The notes under the pieces were generated by a model, which was not told where the DNA came from, did no database searches, and saw nothing but the letters and a program-made list of their open reading frames with translations. Shown here piece after piece: positions 51,206 through 60,567 of a stretch of DNA of 64,000 bases. Every line of letters starts with the position of its first letter. Positions within the stretch are counted from its first letter, which is position 1. The stretch is from Kitasatospora sp. NBC_01287. GTDB lineage: Bacteria; Actinomycetota; Actinomycetes; Streptomycetales; Streptomycetaceae. A program made the position numbers and the translations under genes. The DNA lies in NCBI RefSeq assembly GCF_026340565.1, contig NZ_JAPEPB010000001.1, forward strand, positions 7,352,001-7,416,000. The letters are read 5' to 3'.

Positions 51206-51407
51206 CCCCCCAGCTCAGCAGCGGCGCGCGGGGGCGGCAACCGATTAACCGGCCCACCCGGCCGCTCGCCCTCGCCCCGGCCGCCTGACCCCGGCCCTGG
51301 CTCGCTGCCCCCGCCCTGGCCACCTGCCCCGCCGCCCGCGCCGTGGGCCCGGCGCTCCCGGCCCCGCGCGGCCTTCCCCGGGTGATCACTTCCTCCCTAT
51401 ACTGCGA

Positions 51408-51492
51408 CCCGGCCGCGACTGGCGAGGGTGGGACACCACCGGGGAGCGGCCGCTGATCCGATGCGAGCGTCGACCGCCTGGGCGCCTCCGTC
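51408..51492 (+). promoter_or_regulatory. ZTP (pfl) riboswitch
   Basis: The leader has the two conserved parts of the pfl aptamer: CGACTGGCGAGGGTGGGAC followed by ACCACCGGGGAGCG, a variable hairpin, then CGACCGCCTGGGCG (51472-51485). It senses ZMP/ZTP, which accumulates when 10-formyl-THF is short. It lies 30-110 bases upstream of the AICAR formyltransferase start, the classic partner. Confidence 0.85.
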
Positions 51493-51521
51493 AGCGAACC
51501 GACCGCTGAGGAGGAAACCCC

Positions 51522-52664
51522 GTGAAGTTGCGCTACGGCATGAACCCGCACCAGACGGCCGCGCCGGTGGTGCCGGTCCGGCCCGGCGAGGTGCCGGTCC
51601 GGGTGCTGAACGGCGAGCCGTCCTACATCAACCTGCTCGACGCGCTGAACGCCTGGCAGCTGGTCGGCGAGGCGAGCCGGGCCCTGGGCGGGCAGGTGGC
51701 GGCGGCCTCCTTCAAGCACGTCTCGCCGGCGGGCGCCGCCCTGGCCGGGCCGGTGGACGAGGCCGCCGCCGAGCTCCACGGCGTGGGCCCCGCCGGTCTC
51801 GGCGCGGTCACCAGCGCCTACCTGCGCGCCCGGGACGCCGACCCGAAGTCCTCCTACGGCGACTTCGCCGCCCTCTCGCACCCGGTGGACGCCGAACTCG
51901 CCGAGCTGCTGGCCACCGTGGTCTGCGACGGCATCATCGCCCCGGACTACCACCCCGGCGTCGTCGAGCGGCTCGGCCGCAAGAAGGGCGGCCGGTTCCT
52001 GGTGCTGGCCGCCGACCCCGCCTACCGCCCGCCGGCCCGCGAGGCCCGCCAGGTGTACGGGCTGCGCCTGGAGCAGGAGCGCGACCAGGTCGACCTCACC
52101 CCCGAGCTGCTGCGCCCCGCGGCGGGCGAGGAGCTCGACCCGGCCGCGGTCACCGACCTGCTGCTCGGGCTCGCGGTGCTGCGCTACACCCAGTCCAACT
52201 CGGTCTGCTACGTGCGGGACGGGGTGACGGTGGGCATCGGCGCCGGTCAGCAGTCGCGGGTCGACTGCACGCGGCTGGCCGGCGCGAAGGCCGACCTGTG
52301 GTGGCTGCGCCGCCATCCGGCGGTGCGGGCACTGGAGTTCCGCCCCGAGGTGCGACGCCAGGACCGGATCAACTGGCAACTGCGCCACCTTGAGGGCGAG
52401 ACGCCGGCCGCCGACCTGCTGGCCGCACCGGCACCCGAGCTGACCGACCGTCAGCGATCGCTCTGGCTGGCCGGGTTGACCGATGTCCGCTTCACCTCCG
52501 ACGGCGCCCTGCCGTTCCGCGACAACGTCGACCACGCCGCCCGCCACGGCGTCACCCACATCGCCGAGCCGGGCGGCTCGGTCCGCTCGGCGGAGGTCGA
52601 GCAGGCCTGCCGCGAGCACGGCATCACGCTGGCCCGCACCGGCCTGCGGCTCTTCCACCACTGA
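51522..52664 (+). CDS. AICAR formyltransferase (stand-alone PurH-type)
   Basis: 380 residues; GTG at 51522 with GAGGAGG 7 bases upstream. Matches the formyltransferase domain of PurH: KLRYGMNPHQTAA at the N terminus, SYINLLDALNAWQLV, ASFKHVSPAGAA (catalytic His-containing loop) and GQQSRVDCTRLAG near residue 245. No IMP cyclohydrolase domain is present. Converts AICAR with 10-formyl-THF in the cytoplasm; the main bifunctional PurH is probably encoded elsewhere. The upstream ZTP riboswitch would turn it on under folate stress. Confidence 0.9.
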   Translation: MKLRYGMNPHQTAAPVVPVRPGEVPVRVLNGEPSYINLLDALNAWQLVGEASRALGGQVAAASFKHVSPAGAALAGPVDEAAAELHGVGPAGLGAVTSAYLRARDADPKSSYGDFAALSHPVDAELAELLATVVCDGIIAPDYHPGVVERLGRKKGGRFLVLAADPAYRPPAREARQVYGLRLEQERDQVDLTPELLRPAAGEELDPAAVTDLLLGLAVLRYTQSNSVCYVRDGVTVGIGAGQQSRVDCTRLAGAKADLWWLRRHPAVRALEFRPEVRRQDRINWQLRHLEGETPAADLLAAPAPELTDRQRSLWLAGLTDVRFTSDGALPFRDNVDHAARHGVTHIAEPGGSVRSAEVEQACREHGITLARTGLRLFHH

Positions 52665-52685
52665 GGCCGCCGTGCCGCTCGGCTC

Positions 52686-52766
52686 ACACGGGCCGCTCAG
52701 CACACCCAGCTCAGCACGGGCCGCTCAGCACACGCAGCTCAGCACACGCCGCTCAGCACACGCCGC
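52686..52766. repeat. Degenerate 13-14-bp tandem repeat, CCGCTCAGCACACG
   Basis: About five imperfect units fill the gap between the convergent AICAR formyltransferase and phosphoesterase genes. Confidence 0.7.
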
Positions 52767-53555
52767 TCAGAACGCGCCGGTCAGCTCCGCCGCGCCGCTG
52801 ACCGGGACGGTGTGGGTGACCCAGGTGCCCTCGGCCGGCAGGTGGAGCAGGAACGCGGTCGGCTCGTGCAGGTAGCCCATCTGCCGGTCCTCGCGCAGGG
52901 TCAGGGTGCTCTGGCGGTAGGTGCTGGGCGCCACCGCCAGGGTGCTGCCGGCGAAGGGGGCCGTGATCGCCCGGTGCAGGTGCCCGGCCAGCACCCGCAC
53001 CACGCGTGGGTGGCGGGCGAGCACGGCGGCCAGCTCGGGGCCGTTCTCCAGCCGCATCCCGTCCATGAACGGGATGCCCAGGGCGATCGGCGGGTGGTGC
53101 ACGCAGACCACGGCCGGGACCTCGGGGCGGGCCGCCAGCACCTGGTCCAGCCAGGCGAGCTGCTCCGGGCCGAGCTGCCCGGCCGGACTGCCGGGCAGCC
53201 GGGAGTCGAGCACCACCAGGCTCAGTCCGTCGTGTTCCACCAGGTAGTGGGTGTCCTTGCCGCCGCCCAGCAGCGGCGTGCCGCCGAAGGCCGCGACCAA
53301 GGCCTCGGGGTCGTCGTGGTTGCCCGCCACCAGGTGCAGCGGCAGCGGGAAGCCGGCCATCACCTCGCGCAGCGCCGCGTACTCCTCGGGGCGCCCGGCC
53401 TCGGTGAGGTCGCCGGTGATCACCACGCACCCCGGGCGCGGATCGAGGGCCAGGATCCGGCCCAGGGCGCGGTACAGGCCGGTGGCGGGTTCGGCCGCGA
53501 GCGGTCCTGTGGTGATGTGGGTGTCGCTGAGGTGGGCGACGGCGAGGGTGCTCAT
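52767..53555 (-). CDS. CpdA-like metallophosphoesterase
   Basis: 262 residues, ATG at 53555 (MSTLAVAHLSDTHI). All calcineurin-type motifs are present: SDTH (Asp11, His13), GDLTEAG, GNHDD, HHPP and GHLHR. It resembles class III cyclic-nucleotide phosphodiesterases of the 3',5'-cAMP type. No signal peptide. Converges on the AICAR formyltransferase gene. Confidence 0.9.
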   Translation of the reverse strand: MSTLAVAHLSDTHITTGPLAAEPATGLYRALGRILALDPRPGCVVITGDLTEAGRPEEYAALREVMAGFPLPLHLVAGNHDDPEALVAAFGGTPLLGGGKDTHYLVEHDGLSLVVLDSRLPGSPAGQLGPEQLAWLDQVLAARPEVPAVVCVHHPPIALGIPFMDGMRLENGPELAAVLARHPRVVRVLAGHLHRAITAPFAGSTLAVAPSTYRQSTLTLREDRQMGYLHEPTAFLLHLPAEGTWVTHTVPVSGAAELTGAF

Positions 53556-53838
53556 GAGGGCACTCTCACTCGGCGCACCGGCGCCGGGCAAGTGGATTGA
53601 GGCCCCGTCAGGATGGCCTCTCCGTCGGCACCGGGCCCTGGGGCCGGATCCGGCCAGAATCCGCCCGGACGGCGAGCCGGCAGGCCGGTGGGCGGCCGTG
53701 ACCAGTCCCGTCACCCGCCCTTTCACCGCACGCCTGGCGCGGACCACTGGACGAAGTCCCCGCCGACTGGCCGGAAACCGTGACCGCGACCCCGGATCGG
53801 TCTCACGGGCGCCGGACCAGCGGCCTATCGTTGGGCCC

Positions 53839-54465
53839 ATGACGACTTCCGAGCAGGACCGGACCACCAAGGTCGACTTCTACTTCGACCCGATCTGCCC
53901 CTTCGCCTGGATCACCTCCCGCTGGATCCTGGAGGTCGAGCAGCACCGCGACCTGGACCTCAGCTTCAAGGTGATGAGCCTGTCCGTGCTCAACGAGGGC
54001 CGCGAGGAGCTGCCCGAGCGCTACAAGGAGATGCTGGAGCGCGGTTGGGGCCCCGTGCGGGTCTGCATCGCGGCGGCCGAGCAGCACGGGCCCAAGGTGC
54101 TGCGCGACCTCTACACCGCGCTGGGCACCCGGATCCACAACCAGGACAACAAGGACTTCGACGAGGTCATCCCGGCCGCACTGGCCGAGGTCGGCCTGCC
54201 GGCCGAGCTCGCCGCCGCCGCGCACAGCACCGAGTGGGACGAGGCGCTCAAGCGCAGCCACCACGAGGGCATGGACCCGGTCGGTGAGGACGTGGGCACC
54301 CCGACCATCCACATCGACGGCGTCGCCTTCTTCGGCCCGGTGCTGAGCGCGATCCCGCGCGGTGAGGAGGCGGTCAAGGTCTTCGACGGCGCCCGCCTGC
54401 TGGCCGGTTTCCCGAACTTCTTCGAGCTCAAGCGGACCCGCACCGGCGGGCTCGACTTCAGCTGA
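53839..54465 (+). CDS. DsbA-family oxidoreductase (mycothiol-dependent nitroreductase-like)
   Basis: 208 residues, ATG at 53839. Thioredoxin fold with helical insert, resembling Rv2466c-type mycothiol-dependent nitroreductases: YFDPICPFAWITSRW at 15-29, IAAAEQHGPKVLRDLY and VGTPTIHIDG (cis-Pro loop TPT). The active site is Cys20-Pro-Phe-Ala23, so the resolving Cys of a CxxC pair is lacking, implying a monothiol mechanism with mycothiol. Fits a mycothiol-producing host. Confidence 0.85.
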   Translation: MTTSEQDRTTKVDFYFDPICPFAWITSRWILEVEQHRDLDLSFKVMSLSVLNEGREELPERYKEMLERGWGPVRVCIAAAEQHGPKVLRDLYTALGTRIHNQDNKDFDEVIPAALAEVGLPAELAAAAHSTEWDEALKRSHHEGMDPVGEDVGTPTIHIDGVAFFGPVLSAIPRGEEAVKVFDGARLLAGFPNFFELKRTRTGGLDFS

Positions 54466-54471
54466 GCGGCA

Positions 54472-54518
54472 CCGACGACGGCCCGCCCCGCGCACCGCGC
54501 CGGGCGGGCCGCCGTCGG
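54472..54518. terminator. Hairpin terminator between convergent genes
   Basis: 17-bp stem CCGACGACGGCCCGCCC / GGGCGGGCCGCCGTCGG with one mismatch, between the DsbA-like and alpha/beta-hydrolase genes. Confidence 0.75.
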
Positions 54519-54531
54519 TTCGGCCGCCGCC

Positions 54532-55374
54532 TCAGCGGCCCAGCTCGCGCGCCAGGAAGGCCACCGACTCGGCCAGCAGGGCCGGCACCTGCCCGTACCC
54601 CTCGAAGATGTGGTCCGCGCCGGGCACCAGCCGCAGCTCGGTGCGTCCGCCCGCCGCGACGAGCAGCTCGTGCAGCCGCTCGCTGTGCGTGCTGGGCACC
54701 ACCGCGTCCGCCGTCCCGTGCAGCAGCAGCACCGGCGGCGCCCCGGCGGCCGGCACCCGGGCCACGGGGCTGCCCTGCGCCGCCAGTTCGGGCAGATCGA
54801 GGGGACGGCCGCCGAGCAGCCGGCCCTCGGCGGAGTCGGCCCGGTCGGGCCGGCGGGCCAGCAGATCGGTGATCGGGTACCAGAGCACCAGCGCCGCGAA
54901 GGCGTCCGGCTCGGCGAACCCCGCCAGCGCCGCGAGCGTGCCGCCGGCCGACTCGCCCCAGAGCGCGACCCGCCCGGCGTCCAGCCCCAGCGCCGCCGAG
55001 TTGCGCCGCAGGAACTCCACCGCCGCCGTCACGTCGGCCAGTTGCGCCGGGAACCGGGCCTCGCCCGAGAGCCGGTAGTCGACCGTCGCCACCGCGATCC
55101 CCGCTCCGGTCAGCGCCGCCCAGAGCGCCCCGGGCGCCAGCGTCTCCGGCGGCCGGCGCCGGTCGCCGTACCGGAAGCCGCCGCCGTGCACCCAGACCAC
55201 CAACGGCACCGGGCCGGCCCCTGCCGCCGCCACCGGCGGCAGGTGCAGGTCCAGCAGCAGCGGTCGGAACCCGGGCACCGCCGCGTAGTCGAGCCCCTCG
55301 TACACCAGGCCGCCACCGGCCACCTGACGTGGCGTCACATCGAGCAGATCATCAGACAGTAGATCATCGGACAT
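54532..55374 (-). CDS. Alpha/beta hydrolase (HSL / BD-FAE-type esterase)
   Basis: 280 residues, ATG at 55374. Oxyanion-hole motif VHGGGF (62-67), nucleophile elbow GESAGG (Ser142), and LLHGTADAVVPSTH and PGADHIFEG that supply Asp and His. Typical of small carboxylesterases acting on short acyl esters. The reading frame continues upstream across the whole metH gene in antisense, which is an artefact of codon bias. Confidence 0.9.
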   Translation of the reverse strand: MSDDLLSDDLLDVTPRQVAGGGLVYEGLDYAAVPGFRPLLLDLHLPPVAAAGAGPVPLVVWVHGGGFRYGDRRRPPETLAPGALWAALTGAGIAVATVDYRLSGEARFPAQLADVTAAVEFLRRNSAALGLDAGRVALWGESAGGTLAALAGFAEPDAFAALVLWYPITDLLARRPDRADSAEGRLLGGRPLDLPELAAQGSPVARVPAAGAPPVLLLHGTADAVVPSTHSERLHELLVAAGGRTELRLVPGADHIFEGYGQVPALLAESVAFLARELGR

Positions 55375-55905
55375 GTGGCCCACGATACGGCTCAGGCCGC
55401 GCCGCCCGGCACCGGTTTCGCCGGTGGGCCTCCCAGTCCACCGCCGCTGTCGCCGCCGCCGTGAAGTGCGTGTACAGCGCCACCCCGGAGGCCTGCCGCC
55501 CCGCCGCGCTGTGCGCGTAGCCCCACGGGCGTGGCCGAGCCGGACCGCGTCGTGCCCCCCGGCCGCGAGCCGGTGGCGAGGGCGCTCCGCTCGCCGCCGG
55601 GCCTGACGGCGCTCGCACCGGCGGCGCCCGCGCCGGCGCCCGCGTCGGCGTCGGCGTCGGCGTCGGTGGTGCGAGGACGTGTCGCCCTGGTGCTGCCGAC
55701 GGCCGGAGCGGCCGTCACGCCGCGCGGCCGCCGGCCGCGAACGCAACCCCTCCCCGCCCTTCAAGGTGACGCCTCCCCTCCCTCTGATGGCCCACCATGC
55801 GGAATGGCCCCCATCGCAGGCCGCCGGGCCGGATACGCTGGCGGGGTGCGCCCTCGTTCGGAGGGAGCGCATAGCCGACAGCCGTCGCACCCAGGGAGTA
55901 GCCCC
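55375..55905. other. Divergent intergenic region upstream of metH
   Basis: 531 bases between the esterase and metH starts, with a GTCGGC hexanucleotide run (55642-55668). No cobalamin, SAM or SAH riboswitch could be fitted. A short reverse ORF (55364-55618) has protein-like residues (GVALYTHFTAAATAAVDWEA) but no ribosome site, and is not annotated. Confidence 0.5.
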
Positions 55906-58900
55906 ATGGCCGCCAGTGCCCCCGCAGACGCTCAGACCGCCGTCCACCAGGCCCGCGCCACCGCGCTGCGCGAAGCCCTCGCCAGCCGGGTCGTCGTCGC
56001 CGACGGCGCGATGGGGACGATGCTGCAGGACCAGAATCCGACGCTCGCGGACTTCCAGGAGCTGGAGGGCTGCAACGAGGTCCTCAACGTGACCCGGCCC
56101 GACATCGTGCGCGGTGTGCACGAGGCGTACTTCGCGGTCGGCGTGGACTGCGTGGAGACCAACACCTTCGGTGCCAACCACGCCGCGCTCGCCGAGTACG
56201 ACATCCCCGAGCGGGTCTTCGAGCTCTCCGAGGCCGGCGCCCGGCTCGCCCGCGAGGTCGCCGACTCCTACGACGACGGCCGTACCCGCTGGGTGCTGGG
56301 CTCGATCGGCCCCGGCACCAAGCTGCCGACCCTGGGCCACATCACCTTCGAGGTGGTCCGCGAGGGCTTCCGGCAGAACGCGGCCGGCCTGATCGCCGGC
56401 GGCGCCGACGCGCTGCTGGTGGAGACCAGCCAGGACCTGCTGCAGACCAAGGCGGCGGTGCTCGGCTGCAAGGCGGCGCTGGTCGAGGCGGGCCTGGACC
56501 TGCCGGTGCTGGTCCAGGTGACGGTGGAGACCACCGGCACCATGCTGTTGGGCTCGGAGATCGGAGCGGCGCTGACCGCGCTGGAGCCGCTGGGCATCGA
56601 CTACATCGGGCTCAACTGCGCCACCGGCCCCGAGCAGTACAGCGAGCACCTGCGCTACCTGTCCAAGAACGCCCGGATCGGGCTCTCCTGCATGCCGAAC
56701 GCCGGTCTGCCGGTGCTCGGCAAGGACGGCGCGCACTACCCGCTGAGCCCCGAGGAGCTGGCGGACGCGCACGACACCTTCACCCGCGAGTACGGCCTCT
56801 CGCTGGTCGGCGGCTGCTGCGGCACCACCCCCGAGCACCTGCGCCAGGTGGTCGAGCGGGTCCAGGGCCGCCCGGTGACCGAGCGCCACCCGCGCCCCGA
56901 GCCGGCCGCCGCCTCGCTCTACCAGCCGGTCCCGTTCCGCCAGGACACCTCCTACCTGGCGATCGGCGAGCGGACCAACGCCAACGGCTCGAAGAAGTTC
57001 CGCGAGTCGATGCTGGCCGGCGACTGGCAGGCCTGCGTGGAGATCGCCCGCGAGCAGATCCGCGAGGGCGCCCACCTGCTGGACCTGTGCGTCGACTACG
57101 TCGGCCGCGACGGTGTGGCGGACATGCGCGAGATCGCCGGCCGGCTGGCCACCGCCTCCACGCTGCCGATCGTGCTGGACTCCACCGAGACCGACGTGCT
57201 GCGCGCCGGCCTGGAGCTGCTGGGCGGGCGCGCCGTGCTCAACTCGGTGAACTACGAGGACGGCGACGGCCCCGACACCCGCTTCGGCAAGGTCGCCGCG
57301 CTGGCCCGCGAGCACGGTGCCGCGGTGATCGCGCTGACCATCGACGAGCAGGGCCAGGCCCGCACCGCCGAGACCAAGGTCGCCATCGCCGAGCGGCTGA
57401 TCGACCAGCTCGGCGCGGAGTACGGCATCGCCGAGCACGACGTCATCGTCGACTGCCTCGCCTTCACCCTGGGCACCGGTCAGGAGGAGTCGCGGCGCGA
57501 CGGCATCGAGACGATCGAGGCGATCCGCGAGCTCAAGCGCCGCCGCCCCGCGGTGCAGACCACGCTGGGCCTGTCCAACATCTCCTTCGGCCTCAGCCCG
57601 GCGGCCCGCCAGGTGATCAACTCGGTCTTCCTGCACGAGTGCGTCGAGGCCGGCCTCGACTCGGCGATCGTGCACGCCGCCAAGATCCTTCCGATCGCCC
57701 GGATCCCCGAGGAGCGGCGCGAGGTCGCCCTCGACCTGGTCTACGACCGGCGCCGCCCGGCCGCCGACGGGGAGCCCGCCTACGACCCGCTGCAGAAGCT
57801 GCTCCAGCTCTTCGAGGGCGTCAGCGCGGCCTCCAGCGCGGCCTCCAAGGCCGAGGAACTGGCCGCGCTGCCCCTGGAGGAGCGGCTGCAGCGGCGGATC
57901 ATCGACGGCGAGCGCAAGGGCCTGGAGGCCGATCTGGACGAGGCGCTGACGCAGCGTCCGGCGCTCGCGATCGTCAACGAGACGCTGCTGGCCGGCATGA
58001 AGGTGGTCGGCGAGCTCTTCGGCTCGGGCCAGATGCAGCTGCCGTTCGTGCTGCAGTCCGCCGAGGTGATGAAGACCGCGGTGGCCCACCTGGAGCCGCA
58101 CATGGAGAAGTCCGACGACGAGGGCAAGGGCACCATCGTGCTGGCCACAGTCAAGGGCGACGTGCACGACATCGGCAAGAACCTGGTCGACATCATCCTG
58201 TCGAACAACGGCTACACCGTGGTGAACCTGGGCATCAAGCAGCCGGTCTCGGCGATCCTGGACGCGGCCGTCGAGCACCAGGCCGACGTGATCGGGATGT
58301 CCGGGCTGCTGGTCAAGTCCACCGTGATCATGAAGGAGAACCTCCAGGAGCTCAACCAGCGCAAGCTGGCCGCTGAGTACCCCGTGATCCTGGGCGGCGC
58401 CGCCCTGACCCGGGCCTACGTCGAGCAGGACCTGCACGAGATCTACGACGGCGAGGTCCGCTACGCCCGCGACGCCTTCGAGGGGCTGCGGCTGATGGAC
58501 GCGCTGATCGGCGTCAAGCGCGGGGTGCCCGGCGCGGTGCTGCCCGAGCTCAAGCAGCGCCGGCACGCGCGGGTCGAGGTCCAGGAGCCGGAGCCCGAGA
58601 TCAACCTCGGCCAGATCCGCTCCGACGTCTCGGTGGACAACCGGGTCCCGGCCCCGCCGTTCTGGGGCGACCGGATCGTCAAGGGCATCCCGTTCGCCGA
58701 CTACTCCTCCTGGCTGGACGAGGACGCGCTCTTCAAGGGCCAGTGGGGCCTGAAGGCGGCGCGCACCGGCGAGGGCCCCTCCTACGAGGAACTGGTGGAG
58801 ACCGAGGGCCGGCCGCGGCTGCGGATGTGGCTGGACCGGCTGCAGACCGAGGGCTGGCTGGAGGCGGCCGTGGTCTACGGCTACTTCCCGGCCGCCTCCA

Positions 58901-59439
58901 AGGGCGACGACCTGCTGGTCTACAACGAGGACGGCAGCGAGCACACCCGGTTCACCTTCCCGCGGCAGCGCCGCGGCCGCCGGCTCTGCCTGGCCGACTT
59001 CTTCCGCCCGGAGGAGAGCGGCGAGCGCGACGTGCTCGGCCTGCAGGTGGTCACCATGGGCAACCGGATCTCCGAGGCCGCCAACGAGCTGTTCAAGGCG
59101 GACGCCTACCGCGACTACCTGGAGCTGCACGGCCTGTCCGTGCAACTCGCCGAGGCGCTGGCCGAGTTCTGGCACGCCCGGGTCCGCTTCGAGCTGGGCT
59201 TCGGCGACGAGGACCCGCAGGACGTGCGCGACATGTTCGCCTTGAAGTACCGCGGCGCGCGCTTCTCGCTCGGCTACGGGGCCTGCCCGGAGCTGGAGGA
59301 CCGCGCGAAGATCGCCGAGCTGCTCAAGCCGGAGCGGATCGGCGTGGTGCTCTCCGAGGAGTTCCAGCTCCACCCGGAGCAGTCCACCGACGCGATCGTC
59401 ATCCACCACCCCGAGGCGAAGTACTTCAACGCGCGGTAA
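55906..59439 (+). CDS. metH: Cobalamin-dependent methionine synthase
   Basis: 1177 residues; ATG at 55906 with AGGGAG upstream. Four modules in order: homocysteine-binding domain (about 1-325) with zinc cysteines in LNCATGPE (237) and GGCCGTTP (303-304); methyl-THF (pterin) domain (about 345-610); cobalamin-binding helical cap and Rossmann domain with the D-x-H-x-x-G motif DVHDIG (752-757, axial His754); and the C-terminal S-adenosylmethionine reactivation domain (ending about RFSLGYGACPELED). Makes methionine from homocysteine. Followed by a hairpin and a HAD gene. Confidence 0.97.
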   Translation: MAASAPADAQTAVHQARATALREALASRVVVADGAMGTMLQDQNPTLADFQELEGCNEVLNVTRPDIVRGVHEAYFAVGVDCVETNTFGANHAALAEYDIPERVFELSEAGARLAREVADSYDDGRTRWVLGSIGPGTKLPTLGHITFEVVREGFRQNAAGLIAGGADALLVETSQDLLQTKAAVLGCKAALVEAGLDLPVLVQVTVETTGTMLLGSEIGAALTALEPLGIDYIGLNCATGPEQYSEHLRYLSKNARIGLSCMPNAGLPVLGKDGAHYPLSPEELADAHDTFTREYGLSLVGGCCGTTPEHLRQVVERVQGRPVTERHPRPEPAAASLYQPVPFRQDTSYLAIGERTNANGSKKFRESMLAGDWQACVEIAREQIREGAHLLDLCVDYVGRDGVADMREIAGRLATASTLPIVLDSTETDVLRAGLELLGGRAVLNSVNYEDGDGPDTRFGKVAALAREHGAAVIALTIDEQGQARTAETKVAIAERLIDQLGAEYGIAEHDVIVDCLAFTLGTGQEESRRDGIETIEAIRELKRRRPAVQTTLGLSNISFGLSPAARQVINSVFLHECVEAGLDSAIVHAAKILPIARIPEERREVALDLVYDRRRPAADGEPAYDPLQKLLQLFEGVSAASSAASKAEELAALPLEERLQRRIIDGERKGLEADLDEALTQRPALAIVNETLLAGMKVVGELFGSGQMQLPFVLQSAEVMKTAVAHLEPHMEKSDDEGKGTIVLATVKGDVHDIGKNLVDIILSNNGYTVVNLGIKQPVSAILDAAVEHQADVIGMSGLLVKSTVIMKENLQELNQRKLAAEYPVILGGAALTRAYVEQDLHEIYDGEVRYARDAFEGLRLMDALIGVKRGVPGAVLPELKQRRHARVEVQEPEPEINLGQIRSDVSVDNRVPAPPFWGDRIVKGIPFADYSSWLDEDALFKGQWGLKAARTGEGPSYEELVETEGRPRLRMWLDRLQTEGWLEAAVVYGYFPAASKGDDLLVYNEDGSEHTRFTFPRQRRGRRLCLADFFRPEESGERDVLGLQVVTMGNRISEAANELFKADAYRDYLELHGLSVQLAEALAEFWHARVRFELGFGDEDPQDVRDMFALKYRGARFSLGYGACPELEDRAKIAELLKPERIGVVLSEEFQLHPEQSTDAIVIHHPEAKYFNAR

Positions 59440-59482
59440 CTCCTCGGTCGCATGCCGTTCGCCCCGCGGCGCGTATCCTGGA

Positions 59483-59509
59483 CGACCCCGCTCCGCCGGA
59501 GCGGGGTCG
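59483..59509 (+). terminator. Hairpin after metH
   Basis: 13-bp arms CGACCCCGCTCCG / CGGAGCGGGGTCG around one base (apical pairs must open). It lies 43 bases after the metH stop and just before the HAD gene. Confidence 0.65.
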
Positions 59510-59530
59510 AGCAGTGAAGGAGCGTGCCGG

Positions 59531-60235
59531 ATGACCACCGTCGACACCACCGCAGTGCACCCGGCCGCGCTCGGCGGCCCGGTCCCGCAGGCGGTCCTGG
59601 TGGACATGGACGGCACGCTGGTCGACACCGAGCAGTACTGGTGGCAGGCCGAGGCCTCGCTCTTCGCCGAGCTCGGCCACCCGCTCGACGACACCCACCG
59701 GGCGCACGTGGTCGGCGGCCCGATGACCAGGGTGATCGACTACCTGGTCGCCGTCACCGGCCTGGAGCTGAGCCCGGCCGAGCTGACGGTGCGGATCAAC
59801 GCGCGCTTCGTCGAGCTGCTGGACGGCGGCGCGCCGCTGATGCCCGGCGCGGGCGAGCTGCTCGCGCTGCTGTCCGAGCACCGGATCCCGGCCGCGCTGG
59901 TCTCCGCCTCGCACCGGCGGATCATCGACCTGGTGCTGAAGAACCTCGGTGACCACCCGTTCGCCTTCTCGGTGGCCGGCGACGAGGTGGCCCGCACCAA
60001 GCCGCACCCCGACCCGTACCTGGCCGCGGTGGCCCGGTTCGGCGCGCAGGCCGCGCGCTGCGTGGTGATCGAGGACGCGCCGCTCGGCGTCGAGGCCGGC
60101 GAGGCGGCCGGCTGCCCGGTGATCGCGGTGCCCTCGGTGGCGCCGATCGCCGCCGCGCCCGGGCGCACCGTGCTGCGCTCGCTGGCCGAGCTGGACCTCG
60201 ACCTGCTGCGCTCGGTGGTCGCCGCCCGAGTCTGA
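59531..60235 (+). CDS. HAD-superfamily phosphatase (beta-PGM-like)
   Basis: 234 residues, ATG at 59531. Motif I VLVDMDGTLVDTE (Asp25, Asp27), a helical cap, motif II ALVSASHRR, Lys in ARTKPHPDPY and motif IV VIEDAPLGVEAG. Sugar-phosphatase / phosphomutase-like, substrate unknown. It follows metH closely. Confidence 0.88.
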   Translation: MTTVDTTAVHPAALGGPVPQAVLVDMDGTLVDTEQYWWQAEASLFAELGHPLDDTHRAHVVGGPMTRVIDYLVAVTGLELSPAELTVRINARFVELLDGGAPLMPGAGELLALLSEHRIPAALVSASHRRIIDLVLKNLGDHPFAFSVAGDEVARTKPHPDPYLAAVARFGAQAARCVVIEDAPLGVEAGEAAGCPVIAVPSVAPIAAAPGRTVLRSLAELDLDLLRSVVAARV

Positions 60236-60567
60236 GCGGCGCCTGGACGTCATCTGGAAGTCACCTGGAAACGCTCCCAAGCGTCCCGTGCTGTGACCCT
60301 TGTCACTCTCCCGGGTGGCCCGACCGGCCCGCGCGGCGGCCGCGTCGGGGGTAAATCGGACATCAGCTGACAACTCGTCGGCGCCCGCGGTGGCCCCTCG
60401 CCGATCGTTCCCGCGGCCGGGTCATCGCGCCGACCAGGATGTGGCACGCTGCTCCGGTCTATCCCGACACGCCCGGGCAGAGCGTGCGGCGCGATTCCCT
60501 CATCCGGGGCCGTCCTGCGGGCTGCCCTCCGGCACCATCACGGCCGGCCTGCACGGAGAAGGAACGC
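60236..60567. other. Intergenic region upstream of the broken lipoprotein gene
   Basis: 332 bases. Apart from the LacI-like dyad at 60266-60279 nothing was recognised. Confidence 0.4.
60266..60279 (+). promoter_or_regulatory. LacI/CebR-like operator half-match
   Basis: TGGAAACGCTCCCA matches the palindrome TGGGAGCGCTCCCA of streptomycete LacI/CebR-type regulators at 12 of 14 positions. It lies 290 bases before the lipoprotein ATG. Confidence 0.3.

Noticed and set aside
55680..55905. Possible cobalamin or SAM riboswitch before metH
   Set aside because: No B12-box (GCCACTG-type) or SAM-II/IV core could be fitted to the leader.
54532..59694. 1720-residue reverse ORF across metH
   Set aside because: Only the part 54532-55374 is real (esterase). 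The rest is antisense to metH and has no family resemblance.
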